Made by a program: the position numbers and the translations under genes. Positions 24,701-35,935 of a stretch of 48,251 nt of DNA are shown piece after piece (position 1 is the first letter of the stretch; every line of letters starts with the position of its first letter). Under the pieces are notes generated by a model. That model saw only the letters and a list, made by a program, of their open reading frames with translations. It was not told the origin of the DNA and searched no databases. This stretch comes from Rhizaria sp. SCN 62-66 (Eukaryota; Rhizaria, unplaced): the NCBI GenBank assembly GCA_001724265.1, contig MEDY01000222.1, forward strand, positions 1 through 48,251. The letters run 5' to 3'.

Positions 24701-27449
24701 GCGGCTGCCGCCGGCGCCGACGCTGGCGGCACTCACGCCCAGAGCGGCCGCCAAAGTGTCTGTGCGAGCAAATGAACAATAATGGGTAAAAAGACATAAA
24801 GATAAGTGCTTTGTGAGGTACAAATCATTTAAAGATAATTAAAAATTTGATTTAAAAAAACTGATCAGAAATACACATTATCTCACTTCAAAAATGATAA
24901 ATATGATAAATATGAGAAGTTGGACGTACTGCGCGAGAGACCCAGCGCGCCCGCGTCGAGCACGGTCAGAGGATCGCACTCGGCGGCCAGCGCCGCCGCG
25001 CGCGCTGCAAGCGCCGCCGCCGCCGTGACGGCCGCACTGCTGCTCGCTGCAGCGCCGCCCTCGAGTTCCTCTTGCTCCGCGAGCGCGTCTGCGAGCGCCT
25101 CCTCGTGCGCCAGCGCCTTGGCGCGGTCCAGGGCGCGCTGCGCGGCGCGGGCCCCGCGCTCCTGCTGCCGCAGCGAGGCCGCCGTGCGCCGTGCGTCCAG
25201 CGCCGCGTCCAGCTCCGCGCCCGCCAGCGGCACGCGCGCCAGGGCAGAGTACAGCAGCATGCGGCTGCCCGCGGCGGCCGCAGCGGCGTCTCCTGCGGCG
25301 GCCGCAGTGGCGGTGGCCGCGGCGGCCGCGGAGGCGGCGGCGGCCACGGCGGCGGCGTTGGCGGCGGAGCTGGAGGCGGGCAGCGACCGGCCCATGAGCG
25401 CGTCGAGGGGAATCGCGGCGGCCGACTGGAAGGTGGGCGGCAAAGTCACGGCCGCGGGCACGCCCGAGACCTGGACCAGCGCGGCGGCGCCGGCGGAGGG
25501 GTGGGCGGCGTCAGAAGCGAAGAGCTGCATGGCCGACTGCAGCGCGGGGATCGCGAACACCTGCACCGGCATGCTGAAGCCGGAGTTAGTGGTTGTATGC
25601 CCAGCAGGAGCAACGGCAGGGGTCTGAGAGAGCAAAACGGCGTCCGTCGCGTTCACGTCGGCCGCGTCAGAACCGGACTCCGCGTCTGCGCTCGAGCTAG
25701 TCGTAGCGCTAGAAGCCGAGGTCGTAAGGAAAGACGCGTACGAGAGGGGCGCGCCCGTGGTGGGGTCGACGCCGGCGGCCTGAAACAGAGCGGCGGCGAG
25801 CGAACCAGCCCTCGCAGCGGCGGGGCCTACACCGGAAGAAACAAAAGCGGGGAATTGAAGACATAGATGAGTACCAGACCACAAACAAAGACAGAAATAA
25901 GATGAATATGTAAAATTTAAAACAAAATATTTCGAATAAATGTGATTCGAACCATGATATCGATTGTTTAAATGGAAAATTAGTCATTTTGGCCTGTTAC
26001 GTAAGACGAACCTCGCTCAGTGAGAATGACCGTGTTGAGGGGGTTTGCGAGCCACTGCGGCAGCACGCCGTCCGCGAAGGAGCCGTCGAGTGAGCTGGTG
26101 GTGCAGAGCACAACGAGCGGACGGCCCTGTGCGAGCATCGCCAGCAGGTCGTCGGGCGAATGCACCGACTGGAAGGAAGGGAACTTGATCAACGAGTCGA
26201 GAGCGGTCGCGGTAGTCGTCGCAGCCGACTGAGCCTTTGTCGCAGCCGCCGCGGCCGTGGCCGCCGCCGCCGCGTCCCCGCCCGCGGCCGCCGCAGCCGC
26301 CGCGGCCGCCGTGGCCGCCGCAGCCTGCTTGGTGGAGAGCGTCCTGAGCATCTCGTCGACCTTGCTCTGGAGCTCGTCGTTGAGCCACTCCTGCATGGTG
26401 CGCACCGACGCCAGCGTGGACTGCGCGACGGGGGAGAAAAACACCAGCGGCACGCCGTTCGGGGAGCCCAGGGCCGCGTTCGGGTTCGGGCTACGCGTGT
26501 GCAAAGTGCAGAAGATAGACAATGAGATTAGATACAAAACAATAAAGTGAAACGGAGATTATAGATCCACCACTCGTATGAAACTCATCAATTAAGAAAA
26601 AAACACATTAATAAAAGACGTAGTTTTGTTTTAGGACGACAAGTCCCGACTGACGTACTTGTAGACGAGTTTGCGTTCGATCCACTCCTCGTTGAGCAGA
26701 AACGCCGTCTCGAGCGCGCGCGCCGGGTTGACGGGCAGCAGCACGTTGCCGCCGCGCTGCAGCGTGGACGTGATGTTGGTCAGCAACTTGGTGCGGCGCA
26801 CCTTGCGCGACTCAAGCCGCGGGTGCAGCGCGTTATACGCGTCGGTGATGAGCACTGTCGGGTGGCGGCCCGCCGTCTCCATGAAGCCGCCATCGACGAG
26901 CTTGTCCTTAACATGGTTAAAGTCGACGGCGTAGACTATCGTCTCCGTCTCCTTGGTGAGCCGCCAGAAGGCGCCGCCGAGCAGGCGCCCCGCCGGGAAG
27001 GGCGTGATGACGATGCCCGCCCCGCGCGGCGGCGGCAGCGACGTTTCGCTGCTGAACGAGAGCGGGGTGATGCGTGCCAGCGCGGCGTCGATGTCCGCGG
27101 CCGTGAAGGGCAGCCGACTGAGCATGCGGAGCTCGCGGCGGGACGCCAGCGTGTCGTAGAGGCACTGCTCCGCGAGCTTCACCACGGGCAGCGTGGCGTA
27201 GATGGGCGCCGTGAGACCCGCCGTGGCAACTAGGTAGGGCAGCGCGCCGAGGTGCTCGATGTCGGGGAAGGACAGCAGCACGGCGTCGATCTCAGGGATG
27301 AGCGTCTTGAGCGTGTCCAGGTCGGCCTCGGCGAACTCCTCGGTCCAGCCGCAGTCCAGCAGGATGGTGAAGTTGTCGATGCGCAGCACCGAGCAGACGG
27401 GGCCGTGCGCCGCCACGAAGAGCGGGCGGAACGAAATCGACACGGACAT
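21716..27449 (-). CDS. CPSF2: Cleavage and polyadenylation specificity factor subunit 2 (CPSF100)
   Basis: Five exons on the minus strand: 27449-26659, 26490-26012, 25826-24930, 24759-24060 and 23909-21716. They give 1,686 residues ending in TAA. The N-terminus matches the CPSF2 metallo-beta-lactamase fold (LLDCGWTEEF, HLGALPYLVATAG, ITPFPAGRLLGGAFWRL, YAVDFNHVKDKLVDGG). The beta-CASP part follows (GGNVLLPVNPARALETAFLL; LPQWLANPLNTVILTERG). The conserved C-terminal region is present (YVPLDGRSDGPSILNIIKNM) and the protein ends LYDQFNIL, as the family does. CPSF100 is the non-catalytic partner of the CPSF73 endonuclease in nuclear pre-mRNA 3'-end processing. The family's degenerate metal site is even more degenerate here (SFPDIEH). 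The protein is about twice the usual length because of Ala-rich insertions in exons 2 to 5. Donors are GTACGT three times and GTTCGT once. Confidence 0.95.
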
Positions 27450-28511
27450 TATATACGCTTAGCAATCCGTGGCGAAAGCGTCACAGACGTGTGCGAGCTG
27501 CTGTGAGCGCGAAAGATGCTGACGAGACGTGCTTGTGCTTGGAAGATCACTTCTCAATCGCTCTCTCTGGGAGTGATTGCGTTGACGTTGGACTTGCTGC
27601 TTTGGTCTGAGCACAAGTGTGGACGAAAGTGTCCGCGCTGGAGTGCGCTGTGGCGACGTTAGAGCGCGTGAAAAGAAAGACTGCTGGCAGTCTAGAGAAA
27701 GATAGTGAAGATGATGCAAAGACAGAGTCTGTCCTGCTGGGCTGTAAGGTGGTGGGGATGGAGGGGTTAAAAAGGGTCTTGTGAGGCAAATGAAAAATAT
27801 TACACATAACGCTATGGCTGCAGTACATAATTTGATTTTCACCACGGAACAACGGATCTATATCCGCTTTTGAGGTATTACTCACTTGCGCGACTTTGTC
27901 TTCTACGTTCTTCGGTAGACGGCTCAGCTGGTTCCTAAAAATTGACTTCTGTGAGTGCTGTGTTGTTGTAAGTGAATACACCGCGATGAGAACCTCAATC
28001 AATGACAAATATTATTGTTTATATGCTCAATATCTGCATTTTATATTGGCACTTTGGTCGGTTTTTTACGTCTGAGAATATACTTGTAGAACTTCGGTGC
28101 TGCTTGGCGAACGTGCAGAAGCGGGTTGAGCATAACATAGCGCCATTAGATGCAGCAATAAGTTGTATTGTAAATAATCTGAAGTGCATATGAGTAAAAA
28201 AAATTTGGTAGTGTAATAAATAACTCTCAAATTTGTCAGACGAACAATCATGTTGCTGTGTTATTCGTCAACTGTTTACTAGGTAACGAGTGATCGTGTG
28301 ATGGAGAGTACACAAGAGCTTTGTTTGATCACGTATTTGCTCGAAAAAATGAGTCTGCTGGGATAAAAGGGAGGATGCGTCGTATCTGCAGCTATGACGC
28401 CGGCATGTGGCAAAGAATAGCGAGATTAATAAATCCCTTTACTGAAATTGCTACGACTGATGTGAGAGGACCGCTGTGGTTGAGTCAGAAGCGCACGCTC
28501 AGTGTCAAAAT
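27450..28511. other. Intergenic region upstream of CPSF2 and downstream of the small mitochondrial-like gene
   Basis: About 1.06 kb of AT-rich sequence. The CPSF2 ATG is directly preceded on the minus strand by TATATA, which is probably leader sequence and not a TATA box. Short open frames are not gene-like. TGATCAC-like sites occur near 28290 and 28326. No other feature was seen. Confidence 0.55.
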
Positions 28512-29462
28512 TCAGCCATTCGGCGGCTGTGTTCCAGCATGTGTCCTTGCGCTCAAGACTCGCTGCCTCTCGTCAGCCCCTGCCGCCGCCGCGGCCGCCG
28601 CAGCCGCAGCCTCTGCCGCAGCCGCTTTGTCAGAGAAATAGATGTGGTGGCTGAAGGCAACGAACGCCTGTCCGATCGCATAAGCAATCAGCACTGTGCC
28701 CAGCAACGCTGTCATCGGCGTGGGGCCGACGACGCGGAAATACGACTCGATTCCGCGGCAAATGAGCTGCATAGGGTCGGGGAAGCGCAGGGGCCGCCTA
28801 ACTATAGCAGTGCGCATCGCGCCGGCGACGCGGCCCAGCGGCGGCTTGGCCAGGGCGGCGCGCAGAGCGGCGGCAACACGCTGCTGTTGCTGTTGCAGCG
28901 GTTGTTGCTGTTTCCACAGCTGCAGCTGCGGGACAGCGTTGGCGACGGTCGTTGCCGTGCGATGCAGAAACGTCGTGACGCGCGAAAACGCCGAGACAGA
29001 CCGTGAGCGCAAGCTCGTCCAGTGGCCGCGAGCGGCGACTGCGAGGTGGTGACTGTGCGCGGCAGTGGTAAGGCGACTGTGAGCAGCGTCAAAGCGACTG
29101 CGAGCTGCGTCCGAAACGCGGCTGCGCGCCGCGGCGAGGTAACTGCGTGCAGTGTCAACAAAGCGGTCAGCGTTGGCCGTTGCAGTATTAGCAGCGTAAT
29201 GGCTCTAAGTGGGGGCAGCATTAGCCGCATTAGCTGTCGCGGTCGGTGCTGATGTCGCCGCTGTAGCTGCTGCAGCTGCAGGCGCAGCGGGAGCATAAGG
29301 CCTGGCGGTGGGGCCTTCGGCGGAGACACCGGTTACTGCACTGGCGGCATCGCGGTTGCTGTGAAAGCTCGCGCGAAGGCTTAAGCAAACAGATGGAGAG
29401 CTGGTGGCGTTTGTTTGACTGATGTGCTTGCTTGTGAGTTGTTTGAAGAATGAGCCGAGCAT
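28512..29462 (-). CDS. Small, probably mitochondrial, single-pass membrane protein (contains one in-frame UAG)
   Basis: Intronless gene of 317 codons if the TAG at 29207-29205 (codon 86) is read as sense; it ends in TGA. The start is the first ATG in the frame. The N-terminus (MLGSFFKQLTSKHISQ, then Ser/Arg/Ala-rich with RASFHSNR) looks like a cleavable mitochondrial presequence. An Ala/Thr/Asn-rich stretch follows, with the TAG inside it. Next comes an Arg/Ala-rich helical region with repeated ARSR and HSRL patterns, then a short poly-Gln. One transmembrane segment lies near the C-terminus (PTPMTALLGTVLIAYAIGQA, then HHIYFSDK), followed by an Ala-rich tail. The pre-membrane and membrane part faintly recalls ATP synthase subunit f, which also ends shortly after one membrane helix with a His pair. 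That identity is a weak guess; otherwise it is a hypothetical protein. Confidence 0.65.
29205..29207 (-). other. In-frame UAG codon in the small mitochondrial-like gene
   Basis: Minus-strand TAG in the frame that starts with ATG at 29462 and continues open to the TGA at 28514-28512. The residues before it (TATANAANAAPT) and after it (SHYAANTATANADRF) share the same Ala/Asn/Thr composition. That argues for one continuous coding sequence and against a true end. Confidence 0.75.
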
Positions 29463-30507
29463 ACTCACACCGCGTCGGGTGGTGCAAGTCCTCCCCGCGG
29501 TGTAGAGTTGTGTGTGAAAAGACTTGAAAACAGTGTGGGGGCAAGGATCAGATCGATGGAGGGTGTGAGAGTGATTGGGGAAAGAAAGAGACTCTGGTGC
29601 AAGTGTGCCGCATAGTCCTAAGCAAACTAGCTGACGCGGCTGTGTTTGAAACAACAAACTGGAACAGTAATTGTGTAAGAAGCAAGCGCAATAGCCATCT
29701 CAAATTGTCGCACTCCTGTTTCATCGTGAGTCGCGACGACACAAAGGCGTAATAGCGGCGTCGCAAGTCCAATCGGAGAGTCGGAACGACAAGATCCGTT
29801 CTGAAGAATCTTGAGTGATAAATGCTTACAAAAGATGCTTCCGAAATATAAACTATAATATCATCATTATTATATTCTGTAAACTACGTTTTACACATGC
29901 ATAACGAATTGAACGTGAGATACACCTCGAAGTTAGAATGTCTCAACCCCTGCGTCGTCTCCACCACAAATCGACTTTTATATGTTGAACAGTACATGTG
30001 GGTATCATATCACACGTTTTAACAGTGAAGGCAAGAGTTTTATTCAAGAATAAGTGTGCGTCACTACTTTTTGAATCACATCATCAAAAATATCGCGGTT
30101 ATAAGCGGTCTTCAGTTTAAATTAGTTGATGTATCAGAAAAAGAGATAATCTAGTCATCTGCAACGTAAGCCGACACTCGCAGCATAGCACAGCAACAAA
30201 ACTCAACACGCTCATAAATACGTGATTCAACGACTCAACAGTTCAGGGAAAAGAACTGTAACACCGCGTACAATACGCGACATTACAACGACATACAAAA
30301 AAAAAAAAATTAACTCTGCAAAACAAAACACGCACGAAAAAATCGTCTTGTGTTCCATATTGTTTTGTGACCTTTCTTTCACTGGTTTCACTGCACTAGC
30401 TCTCTCTACCTGCTTGCTTACTCGCGAGTGAGATCGCACATTTTTCTCCGCGTCGACGTCGCTAATATGTACAAAAAATGTCTCGTATCTGTCTCGTCTC
30501 GTCTCGC
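29463..30507. other. Intergenic region between the small mitochondrial-like gene and the permease
   Basis: About 1.05 kb of AT-rich DNA with a run of about 12 A residues near 30298-30309. It should contain the promoter of the small gene (higher coordinates of that gene) and the 3' end of the permease. No convincing gene or RNA was seen. Confidence 0.55.
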
Positions 30508-33500
30508 TCAGTGTGTGATGAGACGAACTCCGCCCAGATCCTCGAGCTTAAGCGTGAACCCTGGCTGCGGCGACGTGATGAACAGGTGGTTGCGCCCAAT
30601 CCCGAGCTTGACACTGATGTACGCCACCATCGCGGGCGTGAACCGGCCCTTGACCAGCACGAGATCGATGCGCAGCTTGAGGTACTGCTCGTTGAGCATC
30701 TGCACGTTGTGAGCCAGGAACGGCGGGATGTTGCTCTCGTGGTCGAACACGTGGATGATGCGCAGCCACGAGCAGTCCTCGTTGTCACGGATGTACAGCA
30801 CGGCCTTGTTCAGCACAGACAAGTCGCCGTTCTTGGTGAAAAACCCCATCGGCGCGTCGCGGATGCTCACCTGGGCGTCGCGCAGCCACTGCGCCACGTT
30901 CCACTTCCGGCCGCTGCAGCAACCGCCGCCGCCGCCGCTGCCACCGAGGCGGCGGCTGCGGCGGCCCCCCATCGCGGCAACGCCGCCGCCGCTGCTGCTG
31001 TTGCAGAGCTCGGCGCCGTTGCTGTTGCTGTTGCTACTCGCGTTACCGCCAGCGCCGGGGGCAGCGCCGGCGGCGGCGTTGCGGCGCAGAGTCATCTCGC
31101 TCTCGTCGCCGCCGGAGTAGGCCGTGGCGAACTCGCAGTCGCTGCCGTCGTCGTCGCTCTCGCTCTCGCAGCCGCTGTCGCCGTCGCAGTCGCTGAGGCC
31201 GCACGCGATGCGGCCCGCGACCGCGACAGCGCCAGCGCCAGCGCCAGTGCCCGCGCCCGCGCCGGAGGCGGCGTGACCGCTGCAGCTTCTAGCGGCAGTG
31301 CTAGAGTTGCCGGTGCCGCTGGCGGCGCTGCGGGCGCCGGCGCTGCTGTGGGGGATAAGGGGCGCGTCGGGGCCGACGGTGGCCACGGCGTCCAGTGCGC
31401 CGTAGTCGCTGCCGTTGAGGCTGCCGCAGGCGCTAACAGCCCCCACCCCCACGCCGCCGCCCACGCCGACGCCGACGCCGGAGCCGGCAACGGAGCCGGC
31501 GACGGAGCCCAGGGCCAGCACGGTCGACGTGGCATTAGCCTCGGCGTCGGCACCGGCGCCAGAGACGGCAGCGCCGGGGGCGGCCGTAGGACAGTGACCG
31601 TGCCCGTGACCGTGCGCGTGGGACTTGCGGGGGCGAGAGGACGAGGAGGACGAGGAGCGACGGCCGGAGCAGATGCGGCAGGGCAGCCCCGAGGCGACGA
31701 AGGCCAGCAGCCGCAGCACTTGGAGGCGGAAGAACATGACGAGGATGAGCGACCAAGCGATGGTGAAGTAGAGCGAAAAGACAAACACGATGTCGGGGTC
31801 GCGCAGCACCGCGCCCACGATGCCAGCGCACGTCGCAAAAAATGCCACCAGGGCCGCGGACCAGCTCGTCGTCACCTCGGCGACAAGCGTCGCGCCTGTG
31901 GCAAAACAAAGAGATACAACAAGGTAGTGAGTGAGGTGATAAGAGAAACGCATTGATATAAAGATATATGGACACATAACAGCATATAAGCATAAAATAT
32001 AACAAAGATAACTCAATGCATCTTAAGATCACAGAATGTTGCAAGAATCCGTGATATTGCGAAGTTATTGTGAGATATAAACGTACGCTTGACCTTGATG
32101 AGCATGACGCCGAGTGCAAAGAGCCCCATGACGAAGAGGAACGCCAAGGAGTATGTCTGCGCGAGCGACGTGACGTTCTGGTCCAGGATGAGATACATGG
32201 AGCAGCAGAGCGCGCAGAAGGAGAAGATGATCCAGTGGTTCGTATGGCGCAGCGAGTTTTGCGCGAGGAAGAACTGCGGCAGGCAGCGGTCCATAGCGAG
32301 GCGGCGCACAAGTCCGGTGACGCCGACGTAGGCCGTGAGGACGCCGCCGGCGAGCACCAGGAAGGCGTCGACGCAGACGACGGTGTCAAGCCACGTGCCC
32401 TCGATGACGGTCGAGGCCAGGAGTCCGACGATTGTGGTGACGTGTCCGCCCGCGATCACCGCGGACAGGTCCAGGAACGTCACAGCGGCGAGCGAGAGGA
32501 GGATGTTGAAGATGGTACACAGGACCCACATGTTCCGCAGCGTCTTGACGAACACGCCGGGCTTCTGTTCCTCGACGTAGTTGGCGGAGCTCTCGAAGCC
32601 CGTCACGCCAAGCATCGCGGCGGAGAAGCCGTAGAAGATGGCGAGCCCGAGCTTGGGCTGCATCAGCTTCGTGTACTCGAAGTTCTTCGCGAGCCAGAAG
32701 AGAGGAAAGCCTTCGCCCGTGTCCGCGGCGGCGGGCCCGCCCCCGGCGGCAACGCGCACGTAGAAGACGACGCACATGACGACAAGGAAGGTCATGGTGG
32801 CTATGTGGGTGCAGAAGATGCCGAGCGCGACTGAGGCCGACTCGCCGATACCGACGAAGTTGAGCACCGCGAAGAGCAACAACAGCCCCAGCGTGCCGTA
32901 GAGGATCCAGTCCTGGTCGAAGCCGCACGCGCGCTGAAGGTAGTGCATCGCTTCGGCGGCGCAGACGACGGCCGTGGCCGTGTACGAGAGCAGGGTGAGC
33001 ACGGCGGCGATGGCAGCCGTGGACTTCTTGGTGGTGTTGAGCAGCACGTTGTACGCGCCGCCGTTGAGCGGCAGCGACGTCACGGCCTCGCCGTAGACGC
33101 CGCGGAAGAGATACAGCACCATCGTGACGAAGAAGACCGACAGGGGCGCGAACACGCCCGCCTCCTGTGACGTCTGCCCAACCATGTAGAAGAGGCTGCC
33201 CGTGGCATCGTTGCCGCAGATGGCCGTCGCGCGCGCCTCGCCCAGCTTGTGTCCGCGCCGCAGCAGCGCGCGGTAGGGCTGCAGCGAGCGCGTGACGCGC
33301 GCCGCCGCGGACCGGATCGGCCCCAGTGTCGCGCGGGGCTTGCCAACATCAGCGGCGGCGGCGGCGGCGGCAGAGTCCGCGCCGGCCGCGCCAGCCGAGG
33401 CCTTGCCGGTGTGGCCAGTGTTGTCGGTGTTGCCCAACAGCGAGGCGTTCATGTCACTGCGCGCCGAGACCTGCGCGGGCCCGTCCGCAGCGCCGCCGAT

Positions 33501-34909
33501 GCTGTGGCTGGGGCCGCGCGCGCGGGAGGAGCGCGACATCGACATTGCGGCCTTGCGGGTGATGGGGTGCATCAGCGTCGACTCGGACTCCTGGTAGTGA
33601 GAGTCGTCGCCTGTGTTGTTGCTCGCGGCCAGGCTGCCGGTGGCGATGATGGGGGACAGCTGCGAGTGCAGGGCCGTGCTCGCGGCGGTGGAGATGCTGC
33701 TTGCGCTGTTGTTGTTGCTGTTATTGTTGCCACTAGCAGTCGAGGCGAGGCGCGGGGACGCGATGAGCACGTGCTTGCCGGAGGTGCCAGAGGTGCCCGG
33801 GGGGGTGCCGGCGCCGCTGCCGCTGCTGACAGTGCCGTTGGGGTTCGTGATGAGGTTCGGGGAGCCGGAGCGCAGTGAACCCACCACGAAACCGCTGCCA
33901 CTGCCGCTGCCGTTGCCGTTGTTGTTGTTGTTGTTGTTGCTGCTGCTGGGCACAGTGGGGGAAAACCCGTCGTTGCCCGTAGACTCGAGGTGGAACTTGA
34001 GGGGCGTGGCGAAGCCGAGACGCTGCTGGTTGCTGCCCAAACCGCCGGCGCCGCTGCTGTTGTTGTTGTTATGAGGCAACAGAGCAGAGGCGGCGGTGGC
34101 AACGGGCGCGAGAATGCCGCTGCCGTTGCCGCTGCCGCCGCCGCCGCGGCCGCCGTGGCCGTGGTGGTGGTGATGATGATGGTGCGAGGGCGGGGGAGGC
34201 GCGGGGGCGCCACGAATGACGTGTGAGTCGTCGACATGGCTCCCTGCACCGCCCTTATTGCTGTTGTTGCCGGCGGAAGAAGGCGCGAGTTGCGCCGCCA
34301 GACCCGCGGTCGCGCGGCCGTCACCGTCGCCGTCGTAGAAGTGAGGGTCCGTCGAGTCCTCGTAGTCGTCAAAGTCGCCCTCCAGCTCGCCGGCGAGGAA
34401 CTCGGCGTCCAGCGCCGTCAGCGCCGCGGGCGGGACGATGATCGAACTAGACCATGCGTCGTGCACGCCTGGAGAGCAAACATTGAAATGTAGAAGAAAA
34501 ATAAAAACAAATCAGGTTGGGAAATGTAAGTATAGTCACAATAATTCAAAATCGCGTCGAAAATCGTTCCGAGATAAACGCGGTTTACTGCGTTCGGCGA
34601 GGAGAGGATATCGTTGGACGTACTGCTGCTGCCGCCGTTGTTGTGACTCGAGGTCGGGAAGGTGCCCTCGGGAAAGGTCTCCGTGCCGGACATAACGACG
34701 TTGAGGTGCACCGAGGATGGGTACGCGCTGTGGAGCGGCGCGGTCGAGCCGAGCGAATCGCTGTGCGCGAGCGACGTCCCCGACAGCGAGTCGGTGCTGG
34801 TGGAGCCGGCGAGAGCGCCAGCAACGCCCGCGCCGCCGCCGTCGGCAGAGGCATTGCGGGGGGAGCCGCCGGTGGAGCTGTTGGAGCCGCCCAAGCGTGC
34901 AGAGTCCAT
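30508..34909 (-). CDS. APC-superfamily amino-acid permease with long disordered N-terminus and cytosolic C-terminal domain
   Basis: Three exons on the minus strand, 34909-34624, 34468-32087 and 31895-30508, give 1,351 residues ending in TGA. Residues 1 to about 480 are low complexity (Ser, Asn, Gly, poly-His). The membrane core from about 505 to 945 holds roughly twelve hydrophobic segments with APC signatures. These include GNDATGSLFYMVGQTSQEAG near its start, LPLNGGAYNVLLNTTKKS, and GFSAAMLGVTGFESSANYVE in the middle. A Ser/Gly-rich insertion follows. A conserved cytosolic domain ends the protein (NKAVLYIRDNEDCSWLRIIHV, VLVKGRFTPAMVAYISVKLG), of the kind seen after APC transporters in several protists and reminiscent of universal-stress-protein folds. 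The likely role is proton- or sodium-coupled amino-acid uptake at a membrane. The substrate cannot be told from sequence. Both donors are GTACGT. Confidence 0.88.
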
Positions 34910-35935
34910 TTGTAGTGCGGTGAGCGCGCGTCTAGCCGTTTCTTTGCCGTGTGAAGGGAAAGAAAGGGCAGACGAGGACCGCAGAAACAAAAGTTCTGCT
35001 AAAGGGGGGACTGTGATTAAGGCGATGTTGGAGTGTAAATAGGAATGAAATAGCACGATCAAGTGGAAATTAAGTGGAGCAAAACAAAGACCAAGTTGAC
35101 ATAGCAAAGGCAGCTCGTCTTTCTTGTCAAAATGATGGTTGAAACAAAAGGTCAAGTCCACCGTGTGGCTCGCAGCGGTCGTCTGTGCGAAAATCGATAT
35201 TGGATCTCCATCTACAAATCCGTGCACAGTGCATGCGGGCAAATGCTCGAATAACATATCTTCGTGTACAAACTACATGTTCAATAATACTCCCTAAAAG
35301 TGAAACTACATCTCGGAAAAGCCGTGTTCGTTCTGCCCCCATCCTGGGTCGCTCTCGTCATCGCGTTCGCCCGTCGCTCATCAAAATCACTCAGTGATCA
35401 CATAGTTTCTCTTCTTCGCACTCCACAAACTACGTTTCCTCGAAATTCAACTTGTGATCACGCTTTTTGTATGCGGTTCTTAGTGTTTTCAAGTTTTTTC
35501 ATTTCCAACCACTCTGGGATATCTCCTTATCTTGGGTGTGAGTACCTCGCCATACCGCAGGCACTGTTTTGGACTCAAGCAGTCACGCAACAGTCTATGT
35601 TCGGCCCAAATTGACTTGCAACACCGCCGATCAAGTTAAAGACAGACGTCAACCTTGTTTCTGTCACTTGTTTCAACAGCACCACTGATTCTGATCACTG
35701 TGGATATGACCGTAACATCAGCACCTGCAAACCAATATCTTCTCTTCATTCACGTCGAAAAAGGCAATCAAAGAAGCTAGTTTATTCATGGACTATATAG
35801 AAATAACTCAAATCAATCTCAACTGCATCGACAAGCGGCGAGAATGATAAACAAAAACTGTTCAGATACTTTTATGTTTCTTCAAGCTGCACTCCGTTGA
35901 TTTCACAAAAGGCTCACTCACGCGACAAAAAGCGC
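34910..35935. other. Intergenic region upstream of the permease
   Basis: About 1.03 kb that carries the permease promoter and the 3' end of the RanBP2-finger gene. The only structure I can point to is a set of GTGATCAC palindromes, listed separately. No gene was seen. Confidence 0.55.
35394..35461. promoter_or_regulatory. Pair of GTGATCAC palindromes 60 bases apart upstream of the permease
   Basis: Perfect 8-base palindromes lie at 35394-35401 and 35454-35461, exactly 60 bases start to start. A seven-base partial copy (TGATCAC) lies at 35692-35698. They sit about 490-550 bases upstream of the permease start codon. A dimeric transcription-factor site is possible, but only the repetition supports it. 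Confidence 0.3.

Noticed and set aside
25940-25970. tRNA-like B box (GGTTCGAATCA on the minus strand) in CPSF2 intron 2, considered as a possible suppressor tRNA
   Set aside because: The flanking bases do not form a T stem, and no acceptor or anticodon arm can be drawn. No CUA-anticodon tRNA was found in the window.
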